Part shown: in pieces, positions 30,418-39,582 of the stretch
Numbering within the stretch: position 1 is the stretch's first letter
Layout: each line of letters starts with the position of its first letter
The notes under the pieces: generated by a model
Databases searched by the model: none
What the model was told of the DNA's origin: nothing
What the model saw: the letters and a program-made list of their open reading frames with translations, nothing else
From: Dehalococcoidales bacterium
GTDB taxonomy: Bacteria > Chloroflexota > Dehalococcoidia > Dehalococcoidales > BS750m-G39
Assembly (NCBI GenBank): GCA_016783245.1
Contig: JADHWY010000005.1
Coordinates: 1 to 41,923, forward strand
Length of the DNA: 41,923 nt
Direction: 5' to 3'
Position numbers and translations under genes: made by a program

Positions 30418-31743
30418 TTAGTAATTCTGGGACTTTTGCTTAAGATATATTCCTTGTTGGATGTCCAAGATTTTACGCCTCAAATAAGGATTGTTATCGA
30501 TGTCATCGGTTATTTTTTGACAGGCGTGGATGACAGTTGAATGGTCTCTATTTCCTAGCTCTAGCCCGATTTGAGCCAGTGAGTAATTGGTTGTCTGTTT
30601 GATAAGATACATTGCCACCTGTCGGGCTAAAGCAGTTTCCCTATCCCTTTTCCTACTCCTTAAGTCTGGGGGGGTTAGCTGGAAGCTGTTAGCTACTGTT
30701 TCTATCACTAGATTAGGTGTGATAGAGGCACTCTTGGCACCCTTACTGGCAATATCCTCAATTGCCTGAGCAGCTAATTTGGGAGTAAGTAGCGCCCCAA
30801 ATAGCTTGGCATAAGCGATAGCCCGGTGCAGGGAACCCTCTAGCTCCCTTATGTTCTGCTGAATCTGGTGAGCGATAAACTCCAGCACCTCCGAAGCTAC
30901 ATCTTCCCCTTCCTGCTCAGCCTTTGCTCGTAGGATAGCCAGACGTGTGTCAAAATCAGGCGGTTGGATATCGGCAATTAGCCCCCACTCAAAGCGGGAG
31001 CATAATCGGTCCCCCAGATGGGGCATGGATTTGGGTGGGCAGTCACTACTGATAACGAGCTGGCGGTTAGCATTATGCAGCTCGTTGAAAGTATGGAAAA
31101 AGCTTTCCTCTGTCTGCTCCTTGCCACCGATAAAGTGGATGTCATCTATTAACAACATATCAACACTTCTAAATTTACTGCGGAATTCCCTGGTGCTTTT
31201 CTCCCGGATGGCATTTATAAACTCGTTGGTAAACTGCTCGGCGCTAGCATAAAGCACCTTGATATTGTTGGCCTGAGCCATATGATAAATGGCGTGCAAC
31301 AGATGAGTCTTGCCTAAACCTACCCCCCCATATATAAATAGAGGATTATAGCTGCGTCCCGGGTTTTCGGCTACGCTCATAGCAGCAGCATAGGCTAAGC
31401 GGTTACTGTTACTTACAACAAAGGAATCAAAGGTATATTTTGAATTGCAGCCGGGGCGAGTTGTTTGCCGGGTAGTAGCGGTTTCTTGCTTTGAGCTTAC
31501 ACGGAAAAGGACTTTGATGTCAGGATGAGTAAGACCAATAAGCGTCTTTTCAATCAAAGAGCGCTGGTTCTTATCTAGGTATTCAGCGACAAAGGTATTG
31601 GGAACCCCGACAATGAACTGATTATCCTGATAACTTAAACCTGTGGTTTTTTCCAGCCAGGTGCGGTAGTATGGCTTGGTAACCTGGATTTGCAATTCAC
31701 CTAAGGCGGCTTCCCAGATTTCCTGAGTTGACCTGGCTTCCAT
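30418..31743 (-). CDS. dnaA: Chromosomal replication initiator protein DnaA
   Basis: YNPLFIYGGVGLGKTHLLHAI, LLIDDIHFIGGKEQTEESFFHTFN, GNRDHSTVIHACQKI. Confidence 0.97.
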   Translation of the reverse strand: MEARSTQEIWEAALGELQIQVTKPYYRTWLEKTTGLSYQDNQFIVGVPNTFVAEYLDKNQRSLIEKTLIGLTHPDIKVLFRVSSKQETATTRQTTRPGCNSKYTFDSFVVSNSNRLAYAAAMSVAENPGRSYNPLFIYGGVGLGKTHLLHAIYHMAQANNIKVLYASAEQFTNEFINAIREKSTREFRSKFRSVDMLLIDDIHFIGGKEQTEESFFHTFNELHNANRQLVISSDCPPKSMPHLGDRLCSRFEWGLIADIQPPDFDTRLAILRAKAEQEGEDVASEVLEFIAHQIQQNIRELEGSLHRAIAYAKLFGALLTPKLAAQAIEDIASKGAKSASITPNLVIETVANSFQLTPPDLRSRKRDRETALARQVAMYLIKQTTNYSLAQIGLELGNRDHSTVIHACQKITDDIDNNPYLRRKILDIQQGIYLKQKSQNY

Positions 31744-31997
31744 GTTTAACTCCTAAGATTCGCCGGCTTAAGTTTATAAATTTAAAGCAATGTTCGACTC
31801 TGGGTAGTCGAAAAGTGTATAGCCTGAGTCGGAGGCTTGGAGGTAGAAGATCAGGAGAGATGTTACTAGAATAATGCCTTGTTTCTTTGATGGCAAACTT
31901 TCTGGTGCTGATTGTTGGCGATTCTTGGCCCTGTTTTCCCTTGCTAAGTCTATCGGGCTTATTTTTCTGCCCAATATCGAACTGATAGATATAAAGC

Positions 31998-32044
31998 GTT
32001 AACTTGTTGGCAAAAATTTATGAAATGTTAACTTGTTGGTAAAA
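31998..32044. repeat. Tandem near-direct repeat GTTAACTTGTTGGyAAAA, 2 copies offset 29 bp
   Basis: 31998-32015 and 32027-32044 differ at one position; lies in the dnaA-fmt divergent intergenic region. Confidence 0.8.
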
Positions 32045-32081
32045 GTCTTTAGTGTTACAATTTAGCGCCGGGAGGCTTAAA

Positions 32082-33029
32082 TTGCGAGTTATTTTTATGG
32101 GCAGTCCTGAGTTTGCCGTTCCCCATCTTGAGCACCTTATCCTCAATCAATATCAGGTGGTTGCTGTTTATACTCAGCCTGATAGACCAGCAGGTAGGGG
32201 GCGCGCCTTAGCGCCTCCTCCAGTGAAGAGGGCAGCGCTAGCTTGGGGGCTGTCGGTGGTGCAACCAGCTAGTTTAAGGGAGGCAGGGGTGGTGGGGCAA
32301 CTGACCGGGCTTCACCCCGATGTTATAGTGGTTGCTGCCTTTGGTCAAATTCTGCCTCGGTCGGTTTTGGGCATCCCACGCTTCGGGTGCATTAATGTTC
32401 ACCCTTCACTGCTGCCTGGATTTCGAGGTGCCTCACCAGTGGCGTCAGCTATCCTGGCTGGTGATGAGTTTACCGGGGTTAGCATTATGTTGATGGATGA
32501 AGGCTTAGATACTGGTCCTATATTAGCCAGGGCACAGATTCCCGTTTCAGCGCAGGATACCACCGGCTCGCTTACCACCAAGCTGTCCCTGATTGGGGCT
32601 CGGTTGCTCCAGGAAGTTTTATCTTATTGGTCAAGGGGTGAGTTAACTCCTCAACCTCAGAATGAAGCCAAGGCTACCTATTCTGGCTCAATTACCAAGG
32701 AGCAAGGCGAGATTGACTGGCATCTGCCAGCTATAGATATATGGCGGCGAGTGCGGGCTTTCCACCCCTGGCCAGGGTGTTACACCACATGGCGGGGAAG
32801 GCAGCTTAAGATTATTGAGGCGGTGCCTTTGACTGAGGAGAGAACCTCTAAGGTAGGGCAGGTGGTGGCGCTGACTTCAGTCCCTGAGGGGTCAAAGGCT
32901 GCCTTTGGAGTCTATACCGGAGACGGAGTTTTAGGCGTCTCTAAGGTTCAACTGGAGGGGAAGCGGGCTATATCTGCCGCCGAGTTTTTGAAAGGGCAAA
33001 GGGAGTTCATTGGGGCAGTTCTACCCTGA
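32082..33029 (+). CDS. fmt: Methionyl-tRNA formyltransferase
   Basis: RVIFMGSPEFAVPHLE, INVHPSLLPGFRGASPV, MLMDEGLDTGPIL; TTG start at 32082 after RBS gggagg preferred over 32052. Confidence 0.94.
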   Translation: MRVIFMGSPEFAVPHLEHLILNQYQVVAVYTQPDRPAGRGRALAPPPVKRAALAWGLSVVQPASLREAGVVGQLTGLHPDVIVVAAFGQILPRSVLGIPRFGCINVHPSLLPGFRGASPVASAILAGDEFTGVSIMLMDEGLDTGPILARAQIPVSAQDTTGSLTTKLSLIGARLLQEVLSYWSRGELTPQPQNEAKATYSGSITKEQGEIDWHLPAIDIWRRVRAFHPWPGCYTTWRGRQLKIIEAVPLTEERTSKVGQVVALTSVPEGSKAAFGVYTGDGVLGVSKVQLEGKRAISAAEFLKGQREFIGAVLP

Positions 33030-33070
33030 ACTAGCTCAGATAGGTGAGTGACGTCTCGGGTAGTTTTTCT

Positions 33071-33133
33071 GTCATTGCGAGCTGAAGGCGTGGCAATCTC
33101 GGTGGTGGTGGGGTATTCCTTGAGATTGCTTCG
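33071..33133. repeat. Degenerate copy of a GTCATTGCGAG..GCAATCTC..GAGATTGCTTCG-type palindromic repeat
   Basis: GTCATTGCGAGC at 33071; GCAATCTC (33093-33100) inverted to GAGATTGC (33122-33129). Confidence 0.6.
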
Positions 33134-33253
33134 GGGTCGACAGAGTTGCCTCAGGTGAGCTAATGCCCCTCTTTTTAATACCTTCCCCCCCCTCCTCGCA
33201 CAAGGCGAGTCGCCTCAGGAGACTTTAAAGGAGCAGATACCAAAGGAGAGCCC

Positions 33254-33382
33254 AAGAGAGGCGAAGCCTCTCTTGCATAACCAATTCCCCCTTTCCTTAC
33301 CCTGAAGTAGTAGAAAAGGGGAGTTATAGAGGGGCGTCAGCCCCTCTTTTATTATTTCCCCCTCCCTTATCAAGGGAGGGGG
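33254..33382. repeat. Compound palindromic repeat, copy B (three hairpins)
   Basis: AAGAGAGGC-gaa-GCCTCTCTT (33254-33274); AGAGGGGC-gtca-GCCCCTCT + TTTT (33328-33350); CCCCCTCCCTT-atc-AAGGGAGGGGG (33358-33382). Confidence 0.85.
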
Positions 33383-33587
33383 ATAAAGGGGGAGGGTTAC
33401 CTAATAAAAGCCTAAAGCGGGTCCCCAGGAAAATCGAAGATTTTTCTGGGTGCTTAAAGGGGGATAGGGTCACCAAACAAAGAACTACAGGAGGTAATGT
33501 GTCACTAATCATATGAACGAGTACATACCTTTGTCTTGAACTGGCAATTAAGCTATAATTAAGTGTTTAATTTCGGCAAGGTGGTGA

Positions 33588-34295
33588 GTGAAGATGGGTA
33601 TTATGATGTATCTACTTTTTATGTTACCCCCGCTAATCTTTATGATTTGGGCGCAGTCGAGGGTATCGTCTGCCTACAAGAAGTATTCTAAGGTACGTAA
33701 TATGCGTGGCATGAGTGGGGTGCAGGCAGCCCAAACCCTGCTTGATTATAATGGTCTCCGTCAGGTTAGGATTGAGGGAACCAAGGGGCGGCTAACTGAC
33801 CACTATGACCCAAGGCACAAGGTGCTGCGGTTGTCATCTGATGTAGCTAGGAATCCCTCAGTGGCAGCATTGGGCATTGTAGCCCATGAGATAGGGCATG
33901 CTGTTCAGGACAACATAGGCTATGCCCCAATGAGAATACGGAGTGCCCTGGTTCCAGCAGCTAACCTGGGCAGTCGCTTCGGCTTTATATGTGTTATCCT
34001 TGGTCTAATATTATATATGTTTGGTGCTGGCTTTGGGCTAAATGTTATGTGGGCAGGGATAGGCCTGTTTGCCGCTGCGGTGCTTTTCGCCTTGGTTACT
34101 TTGCCGGTGGAGTATAATGCCTCAAATCGTGCCCGCCAAATGCTTCAGACCACGGGGCTGGTTTCGACTCAAGAGTATGCGGGGGCCAGTGCTGTTCTGT
34201 CAGCAGCAGCCCTGACCTATGTGGCTGCTTTGCTTCAGGCAGTGGCTCAGCTTTTTTACTTCGTTCTGTTGGCGGTAGGTATGGGGCGAAGGTAG
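33588..34295 (+). CDS. YugP-like neutral zinc metallopeptidase
   Basis: VAALGIVAHEIGHAVQDNIGYAPMRIRSALVPAAN (HExxH); TM segments. Confidence 0.9.
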   Translation: MKMGIMMYLLFMLPPLIFMIWAQSRVSSAYKKYSKVRNMRGMSGVQAAQTLLDYNGLRQVRIEGTKGRLTDHYDPRHKVLRLSSDVARNPSVAALGIVAHEIGHAVQDNIGYAPMRIRSALVPAANLGSRFGFICVILGLILYMFGAGFGLNVMWAGIGLFAAAVLFALVTLPVEYNASNRARQMLQTTGLVSTQEYAGASAVLSAAALTYVAALLQAVAQLFYFVLLAVGMGRR

Positions 34296-34384
34296 CAGCC
34301 TTGCCTCCACCGAGCTAACATTCCTCTGTTGCCTCGCTTAAGACCAGCCTGTATAATCTGTGGTAACAACTTAAGGAGGACTTT

Positions 34385-35164
34385 TTGTCTTTACCGGAGA
34401 ACCTGAGCCAATTTGCTGCCTTGGTCGATATTATAGCTAGGTTGCGAGCGCCTGACGGCTGTCCCTGGGACAGGAAGCAGACCCATGCCTCTCTGCGGGA
34501 AAACCTTCTGGAGGAGTGTTACGAGGTATTGGAGGCTCTGGACGAGGGAGATTCAGGGAAGCTTCGTGACGAGTTAGGCGACCTCTTAATGCAGGTTATT
34601 CTTCATACTCAGATTGCCACTGAAGCCGGGGAGTTTGAGCTGGGGGATGTGGTCAAGGGTATCAATACCAAGCTAATCCATCGCCATCCCCATATCTTTG
34701 GCTCGCAAAAGGTGAAGGATGCCGATGAAGTGGCGCTTAACTGGGAGGTTCTAAAGCGGGAGGAGAGAGAACCTGATACCTCTATACTGGAAAGTGTGCC
34801 CAAGCAGATGCCTGCCCTGGGTTACAGTCAGGCGATTCAGCGCCGGGTGGCTAAGGTTGGCTTTGACTGGGAGGACGTCGATGGCGTCATAGATAAGCTG
34901 GCTGAGGAGGTTGGCGAGTTTAAGCGGGCTGAGACTAAGGAGCAGAAGGCCGGGGAGTTTGGCGATTTATTATTTACCCTGGCTAATATTGCCCGCCGGC
35001 TGGGGGTGGATTTAGAGGCAGCGCTCAGGCAGGCGAATAGGCGGTTTTACCGCCGCTTCTCCTATATGGAAGAGGTCTGCCGTAAGCGTGGGGTAAATTT
35101 GGGCGAGCTATCCTTTGATGAGCAAAACGCCCTGTGGGAGGAGGCGAAAAAGAAAGCAGAATAA
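34385..35164 (+). CDS. mazG: Nucleoside triphosphate pyrophosphohydrolase MazG
   Basis: LRAPDGCPWDRKQTHASLRENLLEECYEVLEALD, RHPHIFG; TTG start after aaggagg. Confidence 0.94.
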   Translation: MSLPENLSQFAALVDIIARLRAPDGCPWDRKQTHASLRENLLEECYEVLEALDEGDSGKLRDELGDLLMQVILHTQIATEAGEFELGDVVKGINTKLIHRHPHIFGSQKVKDADEVALNWEVLKREEREPDTSILESVPKQMPALGYSQAIQRRVAKVGFDWEDVDGVIDKLAEEVGEFKRAETKEQKAGEFGDLLFTLANIARRLGVDLEAALRQANRRFYRRFSYMEEVCRKRGVNLGELSFDEQNALWEEAKKKAE

Positions 35165-35165
35165 A

Positions 35166-35244
<79 letters not shown>

Positions 35245-35320
35245 ATTAATCATATTATAGACAGATTTAAGCTCTTGAGCAACAATTATTAAAGGGAGTT
35301 CATTTATCAAGGTAGATTGA

Positions 35321-35434
35321 AGGGGCGGAGCCCCTCGGGAAATAATATCTCCCATTCATTTTGAGGGAGAGTTTAAGAGAGGCGAAGCCTCTCTTAAAAC
35401 AAATCTTCCCCTTCCCCTTATTAAGGGGAAGGGG
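35321..35434. repeat. Compound palindromic repeat, copy C (three hairpins)
   Basis: AGGGGC-gga-GCCCCT (35321-35335); TTTAAGAGAGGC-gaa-GCCTCTCTTAAA (35372-35398); CCCCTTCCCCTT-att-AAGGGGAAGGGG (35408-35434). Confidence 0.85.
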
Positions 35435-35460
35435 ATTAAAGGGGATAGGGTTACTAAAAA

Positions 35461-36657
35461 ATGAAGTATTGCATAGTGATAATTGACGGTGCCTCGGGTT
35501 GGGCACTGCCCGAGCGTAATAACAATACCTGCCTGGAGCTGGCTCAGACGCCAAACTTGGATGCTATGGCGCGGGAAGGTATCCTGGGGCTTGCCCGCAC
35601 CGTGCCGCCAGGGATGGAACCCTCTAGTGCCTGCGCCTGTATGTCAGTGCTGGGCTACGACCCAAAGCTCTATTACCGGGGTCGGAGTGCCATTGAAGCC
35701 AGGAGCATGGGCATTCCTATTGACGATGGAGAGGTCGTTTTCCGATGCAATCTGGTGGCTATTCGTGATGGCAGAATGTGGAGCTATAGCTCAGGCTATA
35801 TCAGCACCGGGGAGGCAGAACAGCTTATCGCTGCTTTAAATGAGGGCTTGGGCGACGATAATGTGCACTTTTTCCCCGGCGTCAGCTACCGGCATATCTG
35901 TAAGCTCAAAGGGCGAGAGGATACCCTCTTGGCTACCTGCACTCCCCCCCATGATATCCCGGATAAGCCCATTGATGAGTTTATGCCCAGGGGTCCGGGG
36001 AGCGAGCCGCTTAGAGACCTGATGGCACGTTCGGAGGCTGTCCTCCGAGACCACCCAGTAAACATAGAGCGGAGGTCTCGCGGCGATATTCCAGCGACCA
36101 TGATTTGGCTCTTCTGGGGTAGTGGCAGGGTGCCTGATATGCCGGCATTCAAGCAGGTCTATGGTCTTAGCGCCGCACTTACCTCCGGGGTTGACCTCCT
36201 CCGGGGTTTAGCCCGAATGATGGGGATGTATGTATTGGATATACCAGGGGTAACCGATGGTCTGGACAATGACTACGCTGCCCAGACAGAAGGCGCCCTC
36301 AAGGCGCTTGAAGAGCATGACTTGGTGGTTATCCATATTGAAGCGCCCGACGAGGCGGCTCACGCCGGCTCCATTGATGATAAAATTGAGGCTATCCAGA
36401 GGATAGATAAAGAGGTTTTGAGCCGGCTCCGCTCTTGGCGCTTAGATAACCTGCGGCTGTTGGTTATGCCCGACCACTCAACCCCGATTAAGACCCAGAC
36501 TCATACTGACGAGCCGGTTCCATTTCTGCTCTGGGGAGCGGGCTTTGCCGCTAACGGAGCGAAAAAATTCACTGAAGCCGAGGCAAAAAGCACTGACTTT
36601 TTCATTGAGGAGGGGTATAATATTATAACTGGGCTGATAGATACAAAAATTCTTTAG
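35461..36657 (+). CDS. apgM: 2,3-bisphosphoglycerate-independent phosphoglycerate mutase, archaeal (ApgM) type
   Basis: CIVIIDGASGW, TPNLDAMAREGILGLARTVPPGMEPSSACACMSVLGYDP, VHIEAPDEAAHAG, VMPDHSTP. Confidence 0.92.
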   Translation: MKYCIVIIDGASGWALPERNNNTCLELAQTPNLDAMAREGILGLARTVPPGMEPSSACACMSVLGYDPKLYYRGRSAIEARSMGIPIDDGEVVFRCNLVAIRDGRMWSYSSGYISTGEAEQLIAALNEGLGDDNVHFFPGVSYRHICKLKGREDTLLATCTPPHDIPDKPIDEFMPRGPGSEPLRDLMARSEAVLRDHPVNIERRSRGDIPATMIWLFWGSGRVPDMPAFKQVYGLSAALTSGVDLLRGLARMMGMYVLDIPGVTDGLDNDYAAQTEGALKALEEHDLVVIHIEAPDEAAHAGSIDDKIEAIQRIDKEVLSRLRSWRLDNLRLLVMPDHSTPIKTQTHTDEPVPFLLWGAGFAANGAKKFTEAEAKSTDFFIEEGYNIITGLIDTKIL

Positions 36658-36717
36658 ATTACATCCTAGCAAAGTTAGGAAACTTGAGAGAAAATTATTG
36701 AAAGTAGGTGAAGAGTA

Positions 36718-37431
36718 GTGGGATTTTTTAGCAAAAATGAGCAAAAAGAATCAAAAGTATTACCTAATAGCTGTAATTTGAATAAAAATGAACTTCTAAT
36801 GCTTTTGGTTAGACCGTCTCTTGTTAAGGTATTTTCTAGAGATTCAAATGATATCTTAGAAGAATTTAAGGAAAAGTTAAATAGTTTAAATGTATTCACT
36901 TTCTTTGTTTTGGTTAAAGGTAGATTTATTGCTGTTGAAACAAATAATATAAATGGTTTAAATATGGTTCCAGTACTCACTGTTAGTGAAAGTGGACACA
37001 TTGGATATGTTTATGTTTTTAGACTAATTTTGCAGAATTATTTGCAATCTTATATGAATAATATAACAGAGGCACCTATAGAGGCTACTGAATTTTTTGG
37101 GTGTCATGATATTATAATGGTTTCGAATGGAATAGATATTGTTCGAGTGTTTTTTGATGATCAGAATGTTTTACTTCAGTTAATGCAATTTGGGTTTCCT
37201 AATGAATTTAAAGTTCCTGATATTTTTTATTTTGCTACTGTTGCTGACAATGTAACTCCATATCTCAGAGAATTGGAAGATGTATCAAAATTGATTTTGT
37301 CTAAATATAAAGATAACAAAGAGCCAGTGCAGGTTTCGGAGCTTCCAAAACTGCCTTTTGAAGTGTATGATAAATGGAATAAGTTATTTTTGAAGTCTAT
37401 TTTTGGTAGAGCTAGAAAATCTATTGAGTAG
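36718..37431 (+). CDS. Hypothetical protein, strongly AT-rich orphan
   Basis: 237-aa intact ORF (GTG start); about 22% GC in a sampled 60-nt line against about 50% around it; no recognised family. Confidence 0.7.
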   Translation: MGFFSKNEQKESKVLPNSCNLNKNELLMLLVRPSLVKVFSRDSNDILEEFKEKLNSLNVFTFFVLVKGRFIAVETNNINGLNMVPVLTVSESGHIGYVYVFRLILQNYLQSYMNNITEAPIEATEFFGCHDIIMVSNGIDIVRVFFDDQNVLLQLMQFGFPNEFKVPDIFYFATVADNVTPYLRELEDVSKLILSKYKDNKEPVQVSELPKLPFEVYDKWNKLFLKSIFGRARKSIE

Positions 37432-37471
37432 AGCACAGAGTAATTATGGGTAGGCTGGTAGGGAATTAGAT

Positions 37472-38692
37472 ATGGCTCTAATCATTCAAAAATACGGTGG
37501 CTCATCGGTAGCTGATGCCGAAAGGATTAAGAATGTGGCTAGGCGCATAGCTGCTGCCAGGGCTCGGGGTGACCAGGTGGTGGTGGTGGTCTCAGCTATG
37601 GGGGATACCACCGACGACCTTATCAAGATGGCTTATCAGGTTACCCAGCAGCCCGGGGAGCGGGAGCTTGATGTCCTTCTCTCTACCGGCGAGCTCGTTT
37701 CCAGCACCCTGCTGGCAATGGCGCTAAAGAATATGGGCTATGGGGCAATCAGCCTGAGTGGCGCTCAGGCAGGGATAAGGACCGATGCTAGCCACAGCAG
37801 AGCTAGGATTCTCAATCTCAACCCCAAACGGGTGGTTGAGGAGCTGGAGAAGGGGAATATTGTCATTGTGGCTGGCTTTCAGGGGATTACCGATGAGATG
37901 GATATAACCACCCTGGGGCGGGGTGGCTCTGATACCACTGCCGTAGCTCTGGCTGCTAGCCTGGGGGCAGAGGTTTGCCAGATATATACCGATGTGGAGG
38001 GGGTGTCTACTGCTGACCCACGCCTTGTTCCCGAAGCTCAGAAGCTGGACGAGATTGGCTATGAGGAGATGCTGGAGCTGGCAACCTATGGGGCTAAGGT
38101 GGTCCACCCTCGAGCGGTTGAGCTGGGAGAGTTGTTCAATATCCCTATTCTGGTAGCCTCTAGCTTCACTGATAGTCCCGGCACATTAATTCATGGAGGG
38201 GTATCTATGGAAGTGCGAAATAAGGTGAGAAGTATAGCTCATGACCTTGATATGGCTAAGATAACTTTGGTTGGCGTTCCTGACCGACCAGGTATTGCCG
38301 CATCTATCTTTGAGCCCTTAGCTAAGGCGAATATCAGTGTGGATACCATTGTTCAGAATGCCAGTATTGAGAATATTACTGATTTAACCTTTACCGTGGC
38401 TAAAAGCCAGTTAGATAGGGCAATGGATGTGGTGAAACCTATAGCTGAGTCAATTGGTGCCAGGGAATGTGTCAGCGACTCTAGGCTGGGCAAGGTCAGT
38501 ATCATCGGCACTGGGATGCAGAATACCCCGGGCTATGCCGCCAGGATGTTTGGCGTCCTCAGTGAGCGGGGGATTAACATCCAGCTTATTACTACCTCGG
38601 AGATAAGGATAACCTGTATTATTGATGAAGCCAGGGTTAAGGACGCAGTTCAAGCCTTACACCGTGCCTTTGAGCTGGAAATAGAGGGATAG
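37472..38692 (+). CDS. lysC: Aspartate kinase
   Basis: IIQKYGGSSVADAERIKNVA, VVVSAMGDTTDDL, TTLGRGGSDTTAVALAA, two C-terminal ACT domains. Confidence 0.95.
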   Translation: MALIIQKYGGSSVADAERIKNVARRIAAARARGDQVVVVVSAMGDTTDDLIKMAYQVTQQPGERELDVLLSTGELVSSTLLAMALKNMGYGAISLSGAQAGIRTDASHSRARILNLNPKRVVEELEKGNIVIVAGFQGITDEMDITTLGRGGSDTTAVALAASLGAEVCQIYTDVEGVSTADPRLVPEAQKLDEIGYEEMLELATYGAKVVHPRAVELGELFNIPILVASSFTDSPGTLIHGGVSMEVRNKVRSIAHDLDMAKITLVGVPDRPGIAASIFEPLAKANISVDTIVQNASIENITDLTFTVAKSQLDRAMDVVKPIAESIGARECVSDSRLGKVSIIGTGMQNTPGYAARMFGVLSERGINIQLITTSEIRITCIIDEARVKDAVQALHRAFELEIEG

Positions 38693-38797
38693 TTTAGTCA
38701 TATAGCGAGTAAATAGTGTTTCGTTGTTCCTGACTTTGCTTGTTTGGCTGCTTTGGCTGGAGTAAAATACTCTGATGGCTGATTAGCGGAGGCCAGG

Positions 38798-39580
38798 ATG
38801 GTATATCAGGAAGAGGAACAGGCAAGGCTGAGGCGGCAGCACAGCAAGCATGCCATAGCCCTAGCTATGCAGGGTCGGTGGCGGGAGGCGGTAGCGGCTA
38901 ACAAGGACATATTAGGAAGCTTTCCCAACGATGTTGATGCCTATAATCGTTTAGGCAGAGCCTATATTGAGCTGGGCGACTACTCGCAGGCAAAGGAAGC
39001 CTACGGGCGAGCTTTAGAGCTTGACCCATATAATGTCATTGCCCAGAAGAATCTCCGTCGTTTGTCCTATTTAGGGGAGGCGGTGGTTGGCGTAGAGGCT
39101 GATTCTGATAAGGTTGAGCCCCAGCATTTTATTGAGGATACAGGTAAGACAGGCGTGGTCGACCTTTATCACTTGGCACCACTAGAGATACTGGCCAGGA
39201 TGGTGGCTGGCGATAGGGTATATTTGAAGATAGACGAATCTGGTTTAACTGTGGAAAATGGTCGTGGTGAGTATCTGGGGCAGGTCGAGACCAGGCATGG
39301 GCAGAGACTTGTTAAATTAATGGAGGGGGGTAACAGGTATACAGCCGCCGTTGTCAGCTCAGCAGAGGACAGGGTGACTGTCATTATTAGGGAGGTATAT
39401 CAGGACCCCAGTCAGGCAGGGCAGCTTTCCTTCCCCTCAAAGGGGGTCGAGAGCCTTCGTCCTTATCTTAGCAATAAAATGCTTAGGCGTGAGTTGGAGT
39501 ATATTGAGGCTTTGGCTGAGGAGTCTGCTGATACTGAGGATGAGACAGTTGATAATCGGGAGTCAGGAGGTTTTAACTAA
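38798..39580 (+). CDS. Tetratricopeptide repeat protein
   Basis: [56 protein letters not shown]. Confidence 0.82.
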   Translation: MVYQEEEQARLRRQHSKHAIALAMQGRWREAVAANKDILGSFPNDVDAYNRLGRAYIELGDYSQAKEAYGRALELDPYNVIAQKNLRRLSYLGEAVVGVEADSDKVEPQHFIEDTGKTGVVDLYHLAPLEILARMVAGDRVYLKIDESGLTVENGRGEYLGQVETRHGQRLVKLMEGGNRYTAAVVSSAEDRVTVIIREVYQDPSQAGQLSFPSKGVESLRPYLSNKMLRRELEYIEALAEESADTEDETVDNRESGGFN

Positions 39581-39582
39581 GT

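Noticed and set aside
31774-31974. 66-aa minus-strand ORF upstream of dnaA
   Set aside because: No recognisable family or convincing RBS; could be real but not supportable.
33324-33512. 62-aa minus-strand ORF
   Set aside because: Lies entirely within palindromic repeats; low-complexity translation.
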